A stretch of 64,000 nt of DNA from Actinoallomurus bryophytorum (lineage in GTDB: Bacteria > Actinomycetota > Actinomycetes > Streptosporangiales > Streptosporangiaceae). The stretch is from the NCBI RefSeq assembly GCF_006716425.1, contig NZ_VFOZ01000001.1:2604001-2668000 (forward strand), given 5' to 3'. The notes under the pieces were generated by a model, which searched no databases, was not told where the DNA came from, and saw only the letters and a program-made list of their open reading frames with translations. This document shows, in pieces, positions 58,748 through 64,000 of the stretch. Positions within the stretch are counted from its first letter, which is position 1. Every line of letters begins with the position of its first letter. The position numbers were made by a program, and so were the translations under genes.

Positions 58748-61384
58748 TCAGGAGCGGGACTTGGCCGGTCGCCGTCTCGTCGTCTTCTTACCGCCACCTG
58801 CGGCGACCTTTTCGCGACGCTCGGCGAGCAATTCGGCCGCTCGCTCGATCGTGATCGACTCGACTTCGTCACCCTTACGAAGGCTGGCGTTGGTCTCGCC
58901 GTCAGTCACATAAGGGCCGAAACGCCCCTCCTTGACCACGACATTCTCGCCGGACGCCGGGTCCTTGCCCAGCTCGCGCAGTGGCGGAGCCGCGGCGGCC
59001 CGCCCGCGTCCGCGCTGCTTGGGCTGGGCGAAGATCTCCTTGGCCTGCTCGATCGTCACCGTGAACAGCTGTTCTTCGCTCTCCAGCGAGCGGCTGTCGG
59101 TGCCCTTCTTGAGGTACGGGCCGAAGCGGCCGTTCTGCGCGGTGACGGGCTCCTTGTCGATGTCGCCGAGCACGCGCGGCAGTGACAGGAGCTTCAGCGC
59201 GTCCTCGAGCGTGACGGTGTCGAGCGTCATGGACTTGAGCAACGAACCGGTGCGCGGCTTGGCGGACTTGGGCGCGTTCTCGTCCAGGATCTCGGTGACG
59301 TACGGGCCGAACCGGCCGGTCTTGGCAACGATGAGACGTCCGGACTCGGGGTCGGGGCCCAGCTCGCGGTCGCCGCTCGGCTGCGCGAACAGCTCCTCGG
59401 CCTTCTCGATGGTCATCTCGTCCGGCGCGATGTCCTCGGGGATGTTGACCCGCTCGCCGTCGCGGTCGAGGTAGGGCCCGTAGCGCCCCACCCGGATCAC
59501 GATGTCGCTGCCGGCGATCGGGAACGAGCTGACCTCCTTGGCGTCGATGTCGCCGAGGTCGGAGACCAGCTCCTTGAGCCCCTCGTCACCGTTCACGCCG
59601 AAGTAGAAGGCCTGGAGCCAGCGCACGCGCTCGGCCTCGCCACGGGCGATCTCGTCGAGGATGTCCTCCATGTGCGCGGTGAAGTCGTAGTCGACCAGGT
59701 GGCCGAAGTGCTTCTCCAGGAGGTTGACCACGGCGAACGCCAGGAACGAGGGCACCAGCGCGGTGCCCTTCTTGAAGACGTAGCCGCGGTCGAGGATGGT
59801 GCCGAGGATGGTCGCGTACGTCGACGGGCGGCCGATCTCGCGGTCTTCCAGCTCCTTGACCAGGGTCGCCTCGGTGTAGCGCGCGGGCGGCCGGGTCGAG
59901 TGCCCCTCGGGGGCCAGTTCGGTCGCGGTGAGCGGGTCGGCCTCCTCCAGCGTGGGCAGCCGGCGCTCCTGGTCGTCCAGGTCGGACGCCGGGTCGTCGG
60001 AGCCCTCGACGTAGGCCTTGAGGAAGCCGTAGAACGTGATGGTCTTGCCGGAGGCGCCGAACTCGGCGGTCTCTCCGGCGGTCGACTGACCCGTCACGCG
60101 GACCGAGACCGACTGGCCGGCGGCGTCCTTCATCTGGCTGGCGACGGTGCGCTTCCAGATCAGCTCGTACAGCCGGAACTGGTCGCCCTTCAGACCGGTC
60201 TCACCCGGCGTACGGAACGTGTCGCCGGAAGGACGGATCGCCTCGTGCGCCTCCTGGGCGTTCTTGACCTTGCTCTTGTAGACGCGCGGCTTGTCCGGGA
60301 TGTAGTCGGCGCCGTACAGCGTCTGCGCCTGGCTGCGGGCCGCGTTGATGGCGGTCTCGGACAGCTGGATGCTGTCGGTACGCATGTAGGTGATGAAGCC
60401 GTTCTCGTACAGCTTCTGCGCGACCTGCATCGTGTACTTGGCGGAGTAGCCCAGCTTGCGGCTGGCCTCCTGCTGCAGCGTCGTCGTACGGAACGGGGCG
60501 TACGGGCTGCGCTTGTAGGGCTTGCGCTCGATCGACTTGACCGCGTACGGCCGGTCGCGCAGGCGGTCGGCGAGGCCGCGTGCGGCGTCCTCGTCGAGAT
60601 GGAGGATCTCGGCCGACCTGATCTGCCCCTGGGCGGAGAAGTCACGGCCCTGGGCGACGCGCTTGCCGTCGAGTGCCACGAGCGTGGCCTCGAAGTCGGA
60701 TGGCTTCTCGGTCTTGCCGGTGTCGAAGGTGGCGGAAAGGTCCCAGTAGCTCGCCGGGACGAAGGCGATGCGCTCACGCTCACGCTCGACGACCAGGCGG
60801 GTGGCGACACTCTGCACACGGCCCGCCGAGAGCTTCGGCATGACCTTCTTCCACAGCACCGGGCTGATCTCGTAGCCGTACAGCCGGTCGAGGATGCGGC
60901 GGGTCTCCTGGGCATCGACGAGCTTGATGTTCAGCTCGCGCGGGCTCTGCGCGGCGGCGCGGATGGCGTCCCTGGTGATCTCATGGAACACCATGCGGTG
61001 CACCGGCACCTTGGGCTTCAGGACCTCCTGCAGGTGCCAGGCGATCGCCTCGCCCTCGCGGTCCTCATCAGTGGCGAGCAGGAGCTCGTCGGCATCCTGC
61101 AGCAGTTTTTTGAGCTTGGCGACCTGCTGCTTCTTGTCCGCGTTGACGACATAAAGCGGCTCGAAGTCATGATCGACGTTGACTCCGAGTCGGGCCCAGG
61201 CCTCACCCTTGAACTTGGGCGGGATATCGGCCGCTCTCTCCGGAAGATCGCGGATATGGCCGATACTGGACTCCACGACGTATCCGCTGCCGAGATAGCC
61301 CGCGATGGTCTTGGCCTTCGCGGGTGACTCGACGATCACCAGCCGGATGCCGTCTGGCTTCTTTGTGCCGTTGTTGTCGGGCAC
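58748..61384 (-). CDS. topA: DNA topoisomerase I (TopA)
   Basis: The 878-aa type IA topoisomerase starts the Toprim domain with LVIVESPAKAKTIAGYLG and DEDREGEAIAWHL, the catalytic tyrosine in FITYMRTDSIQL, and C-terminal four tandem repeats of RFGPYVT/RYGPYL type with a basic tail (GGGKKTTRRRPAKSR). It relaxes negative supercoils. GTG 61384 is preferred due to the conserved Toprim start; a GTG at 61444 is possible. The gene heads the topA-tmk-holB unit. Confidence 0.93.
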   Translation of the reverse strand: MPDNNGTKKPDGIRLVIVESPAKAKTIAGYLGSGYVVESSIGHIRDLPERAADIPPKFKGEAWARLGVNVDHDFEPLYVVNADKKQQVAKLKKLLQDADELLLATDEDREGEAIAWHLQEVLKPKVPVHRMVFHEITRDAIRAAAQSPRELNIKLVDAQETRRILDRLYGYEISPVLWKKVMPKLSAGRVQSVATRLVVERERERIAFVPASYWDLSATFDTGKTEKPSDFEATLVALDGKRVAQGRDFSAQGQIRSAEILHLDEDAARGLADRLRDRPYAVKSIERKPYKRSPYAPFRTTTLQQEASRKLGYSAKYTMQVAQKLYENGFITYMRTDSIQLSETAINAARSQAQTLYGADYIPDKPRVYKSKVKNAQEAHEAIRPSGDTFRTPGETGLKGDQFRLYELIWKRTVASQMKDAAGQSVSVRVTGQSTAGETAEFGASGKTITFYGFLKAYVEGSDDPASDLDDQERRLPTLEEADPLTATELAPEGHSTRPPARYTEATLVKELEDREIGRPSTYATILGTILDRGYVFKKGTALVPSFLAFAVVNLLEKHFGHLVDYDFTAHMEDILDEIARGEAERVRWLQAFYFGVNGDEGLKELVSDLGDIDAKEVSSFPIAGSDIVIRVGRYGPYLDRDGERVNIPEDIAPDEMTIEKAEELFAQPSGDRELGPDPESGRLIVAKTGRFGPYVTEILDENAPKSAKPRTGSLLKSMTLDTVTLEDALKLLSLPRVLGDIDKEPVTAQNGRFGPYLKKGTDSRSLESEEQLFTVTIEQAKEIFAQPKQRGRGRAAAAPPLRELGKDPASGENVVVKEGRFGPYVTDGETNASLRKGDEVESITIERAAELLAERREKVAAGGGKKTTRRRPAKSRS

Positions 61385-61447
61385 GATGCCTGAACCTCGC
61401 AAGTCTCGACTCGGATGGGAGTCGCTCTGGGTGCCGTCTTGCACCCG

Positions 61448-61459
61448 GTCAACGTTGAC
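61448..61459. promoter_or_regulatory. Perfect palindrome upstream of topA
   Basis: GTCAACGTTGAC, a perfect 12-bp palindrome, lies between the divergent topA and DUF5703 genes. It may be a promoter element or regulator site. Confidence 0.35.
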
Positions 61460-61533
61460 AGACAGTAGACCGGTTCTGCCGTAAGAGGATCCGTGCCCCC
61501 CGTTAGGACCCTAGACGGAGCAGAATAAGGGCA

Positions 61534-61719
61534 ATGCTTGAGTACTCCTACCTAGTACTGCGTCTGCCGCGTGGCACCACACGGGATGCCGCCAGGCAAA
61601 TCCTGGTCGAGCACGCCGAGCGTGGTGGGTGGGAGCTCGTCCGCGTCCGGGTCTACCCGGACGGCAGACGCCGAATCCAACTACGCCGAAAGGTGATTCG
61701 CGCGAAGCGTACCTTCTGA
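61534..61719 (+). CDS. DUF5703 family small protein
   Basis: The 61-aa product, MLEYSYLVLRLPRGTTRDAA, then RQILVEHAERGGWELVRVRVYPDGRRRIQLRRKVIR, matches DUF5703, a conserved short protein beside topA in actinobacteria. The fold is one small alpha/beta domain. It is divergent from topA. Role unknown. Confidence 0.88.
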   Translation: MLEYSYLVLRLPRGTTRDAARQILVEHAERGGWELVRVRVYPDGRRRIQLRRKVIRAKRTF

Positions 61720-61813
61720 CCGGCAGCCACCCCTTGTCTCCTACGAAGCTACATCAATGTGCCGAACGCGCGACCCGAGGCGATCCGGGAGCAGTCGTCC
61801 CTTTAATAGGGCT

Positions 61814-61848
61814 TTGCCTGCCCCGGGCCGTGGCTCCGGGGCAGGCAA
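61814..61848. terminator. Strong hairpin terminator
   Basis: TTGCCTGCCCCGG / CCGGGGCAGGCAA, a perfect 13-bp stem with a 9-nt loop, between convergent DUF5703 and chaplin-like genes. Confidence 0.85.
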
Positions 61849-61895
61849 GGCGTTACCGCTTCACCCTGCGAGGCCAGGCCCCGCAAGGCTTTTCG

Positions 61896-63389
61896 CTAGC
61901 GGCGACCGGTGATCCGGCGCGCCACCGAGATCGTTCCGGCCGAGGCCGCGAACAGGCCACCGAGCACGAGCGCGAGAAGTGCCCCGCTCTGCGAACTCGT
62001 CGACGACTCGGCCGCGGCGATCTTGACCGGAGGCAGCTCCTTCGGCGGGCCGCCGACCGACGGGACGTGCAGTCCGCCGGTGAGGTTCTGCACGGGCGAG
62101 GACTGCGGCGTCATCGACCGGCCGAACAGGTCGAGCGACTTGCCCGGGAGCCCGAGGTTCGCCGGACGGACCGGCAGCTTCGGGAGCGCGGGCGTGGCGC
62201 CCATCGCCACCGGCATGGCGCCGGCGCCGAGCGAGTCGGGGTCGACCGGAAGTTGCGGCAGGCCGCTCATCCGGGCGCTCGACGGGGTGATGCAGTCGTC
62301 CCCGTTGTAGCCGTTGTAGCCGCCATCGGCGCCGCAGCTGCCGAGGGACCGTCCGAGAACGGCGGCGGCGTTGCCGCAGACGTCCACGGGCGCGTAGATC
62401 GGCGCGTGCACCTGGTTGCCGCCGCCGATGCTGTGCCGGCCGGACGTACGGCCGTGGAAGCCGCCGTAGTAGCCGCCGGCGCCCGGGACGACGCCCGCGC
62501 CACCGGCGCAGCCCGCGACGGCGTCGCCGAGGACGGCCGCGGTGTTGCCGCAGACGTCGATGGGCGCGTTGACCGGCGCGTGCAGCTGGTTGCCGCCCAG
62601 GATGCTGTGGTGGCCGGACGTACGACCGTGGAAGCCGCTGCCGCCGAAGCCGGCGACCGACGCTCCCCCGTGGCAGCCGGCGAGCGCGTGGCCGCCGATG
62701 GCGTTGCCGCAGACGTTCACGGGGGTGTTGACCGGCGCGTCCAGCTGGTTGCCGCCGCCGATGCTGTGCCGGCCGGACGTACGGCCGTGGAAGCCGCCTC
62801 CGGGGAGGCCCGCGGCCGTGGCGCCGCCTCGGCAGCCGGCGAGCGCGGCGCCGAGCACCGCGGCGCTGTTGCCGCAGACGTTGACCGGGGCGGTGATCGG
62901 CGCGTTCACCTGGTTGCCGCCGAGAATGCTGTGGCGACCTGAGGTGCGGTTGTGACCGCCGCCGTGGTAGCCGTCGTCGTCGTAGCCGCCGCTGCCGACC
63001 AGGCTGCCGCCGCGGCAGCCGGCGAGCGCGCCGCCGAGCACGGCGGCGCCGTTGCCGCAGGCGTTCACGGGGACGCTGATCGGTGCGTTGATCTGGTTGC
63101 CGCCACCGATGCTGTGGCGGCCGGAGGTACGGCTGTGACCGCCGCCGAAGCCGGCGCCGGCGCCGTGGACTGCCGCGCCACCGGTCGAGCCGGCGACAGA
63201 GTGGCCGAGGACCGCGAGCGCGTTGCCGCTGATGTCGACGGGAACGGAGATCGGGGCATTGACCTGGTTACCGCCCAGGATGCTGCCGTCGCCGTTGGTC
63301 ACGTCGGCGAGGGCCGGACCGGCCCCGAGCGCGACGAAGCTCGCGGTGAGCAGGGCGGCACGTGTCGTGCCTTTCGCCCACTTACGCAT
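61896..63389 (-). CDS. Six-repeat chaplin-like surface protein
   Basis: The 497-aa protein has a signal peptide (MRKWAKGTTRAALLTASFVALGAGPALA), six chaplin-like repeats (about residues 36-67, 93-125, 154-186, 209-239, 262-294, 320-352), a proline/leucine-rich linker and a C-terminal transmembrane helix (GALLALVLGGLFAASAGTI) with a basic tail RRITGRR, but no clear LPxTG. Each repeat has the form SI-(L/G)GGNQ-x-APxxxPV-xxCGNxAAVLG-xxLAGC. Cys pairs occur in repeats 2-6; repeat 1 has none. Spacers share GRTSGRHS. AGGAGC precedes the ATG. Chaplins are amyloid-forming hydrophobic coat proteins of aerial hyphae; usual members have one or two repeats. Confidence 0.9.
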   Translation of the reverse strand: MRKWAKGTTRAALLTASFVALGAGPALADVTNGDGSILGGNQVNAPISVPVDISGNALAVLGHSVAGSTGGAAVHGAGAGFGGGHSRTSGRHSIGGGNQINAPISVPVNACGNGAAVLGGALAGCRGGSLVGSGGYDDDGYHGGGHNRTSGRHSILGGNQVNAPITAPVNVCGNSAAVLGAALAGCRGGATAAGLPGGGFHGRTSGRHSIGGGNQLDAPVNTPVNVCGNAIGGHALAGCHGGASVAGFGGSGFHGRTSGHHSILGGNQLHAPVNAPIDVCGNTAAVLGDAVAGCAGGAGVVPGAGGYYGGFHGRTSGRHSIGGGNQVHAPIYAPVDVCGNAAAVLGRSLGSCGADGGYNGYNGDDCITPSSARMSGLPQLPVDPDSLGAGAMPVAMGATPALPKLPVRPANLGLPGKSLDLFGRSMTPQSSPVQNLTGGLHVPSVGGPPKELPPVKIAAAESSTSSQSGALLALVLGGLFAASAGTISVARRITGRR

Positions 63390-63500
63390 GTGTTGCTCCT
63401 CATTTTGGACAGGGTTAACCGAACAACTTCTCGGGGTGGTGGACACGGCCGCTGGAACGTGGACGTGTCTCAGACCGGTCCGTACGGACCGGTGGTGGGG

Positions 63501-63986
63501 TCAGTCAGGGGAGAAGGAGGGCTCGTCCGCCGCGGTGCGAACGGCCGGGGGAAGTGTCCCGATGCGCAGGATGGGGATGGCGGGAAGGCTGTAGGCCGTA
63601 CCCGGCTCGGTCTTGCGACGGACCCCGGCCTGGTGAGTGCCGCCGTCGCCGGCGGACGGGGGCAGTGCGTGCCCCCGCTCTGGCAGCGGTCGTGGCTGCC
63701 TGGGGAAGGACGGCGCCGTATGCGTCGCGCCATCGGTAGAAGCCTTCTCGGACGCCCCCGTTACGGCGTGCGGTCCGATGTGGCTCACCGGTCCGCCGGA
63801 GACTCCGGCTTGGGAACCGGCATCGCCGTGCCGTCGTGTCCGAGAAGGTCCGGCCGAGCCCACCGGCGTGCGGGGCCGCGGCGAGTCGAACTTGTCAAGC
63901 TCGCCGAGCTTGTCGATCACCGCGGGTGGCAGGGCGAGGATCGCCGATGGACGGGCGGGCGCAAGGACCGCTCCGGCTTTCCGCAC
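63501..63986 (-). CDS. Hypothetical secreted-like protein (5' partial at window edge)
   Basis: The ORF reads VRKAGAVLAPARPSAILALPPAVIDKLGELDKF and then a proline/serine/glycine-rich, low-complexity stretch, ending near 63501. The frame is open to the window edge, so the start may be outside. The composition and position upstream of the chaplin gene suggest a cell-surface related gene but no family is recognised. It could also be a chance low-complexity ORF. Confidence 0.35.
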   Translation of the reverse strand: MRKAGAVLAPARPSAILALPPAVIDKLGELDKFDSPRPRTPVGSAGPSRTRRHGDAGSQAGVSGGPVSHIGPHAVTGASEKASTDGATHTAPSFPRQPRPLPERGHALPPSAGDGGTHQAGVRRKTEPGTAYSLPAIPILRIGTLPPAVRTAADEPSFSPD

Positions 63987-64000
63987 GGCCGGGACGACGC

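Noticed and set aside
62400-63300. Regular short repeats resembling a CRISPR array
   Set aside because: They are the in-frame coding repeats of the six-repeat chaplin protein; spacers are glycine-rich codons and no cas gene is near.
1-64000. Secondary-metabolite biosynthetic gene cluster
   Set aside because: No PKS, NRPS, terpene or RiPP core was recognised; SDR, ABM and questin-oxidase-like genes are scattered singletons.

Overview
The window is chromosomal DNA of a high-GC, filamentous actinomycete. The evidence is the very high GC with strong third-position GC bias, frequent GTG starts, GAF-ANTAR proteins, a chaplin-type aerial-surface protein, and a topA / tmk-MFS fusion / holB / ricT housekeeping cluster. 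Details such as the cgtacg-rich coding sequence suggest a non-Streptomyces spore former (Thermomonosporaceae or Streptosporangiales-like), but genus cannot be proven from this window.

1-20.6 kb is ordinary accessory chromosome with many regulator/enzyme pairs: LysR/NTF2-like, a secreted beta-lactamase-like hydrolase, HxlR/NAD(P)-binding oxidoreductase, a MetE-like protein overlapping an SDR, two GAF-ANTAR RNA-binding regulators beside a lone receiver domain, a questin-oxidase-like protein, a second secreted serine hydrolase, hydroxymethylbilane synthase, PucR/MFS, an IS481-like transposase remnant, an SMP-30 lactonase, and a TetR/SDR pair sharing a near-identical operator.

20,627-43,427 is an actinomycete integrative and conjugative element (AICE) of about 22.7 kb, inserted in a tRNA-Thr(CGT) gene and bounded by an exact 86-bp direct repeat (3' half of the tRNA plus its terminator). 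The right half is the backbone: MerR-like and ATPase regulators, a monooxygenase/XRE-TPR operon flanked by a repeated 13-mer operator, a SCO3933-like protein, an FtsK/TraB translocase, SpdB-like and other small genes, a RepSA-type initiator, an excisionase and a tyrosine integrase. The left half is cargo: a Phd-like orphan antitoxin, a nucleotidyltransferase translationally coupled to an unknown protein, an XRE regulator with an obvious operator, a membrane protein, and a complete type I restriction-modification system (hsdM-hsdS-hsdR). Degraded toxin-antitoxin and duplicated flanking sequences mark this as a repeatedly reused cargo site. An integrase C-terminal remnant just outside attL points to an earlier insertion at the same tRNA.

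43.4-64 kb returns to the chromosome: the intact tRNA-Thr, a tripeptidyl-aminopeptidase-like lipoprotein, ricT, a secreted GH92 mannosidase with ricin-type lectin and a LacI-type palindrome, a fructosamine-kinase/LMW-phosphatase pair, a dense array of ten tRNA genes (52.7-53.5 kb) with degenerate tRNA pieces at its ends, a secreted S8 protease, holB, an MFS-thymidylate kinase fusion, topA, a DUF5703 protein and an unusually long chaplin-like protein with six repeats. The most unusual items are the NTase/unknown pair in the AICE cargo, the duplicated cargo flanks and paired integrase-arm-like repeats, the tRNA array, and the six-repeat chaplin.
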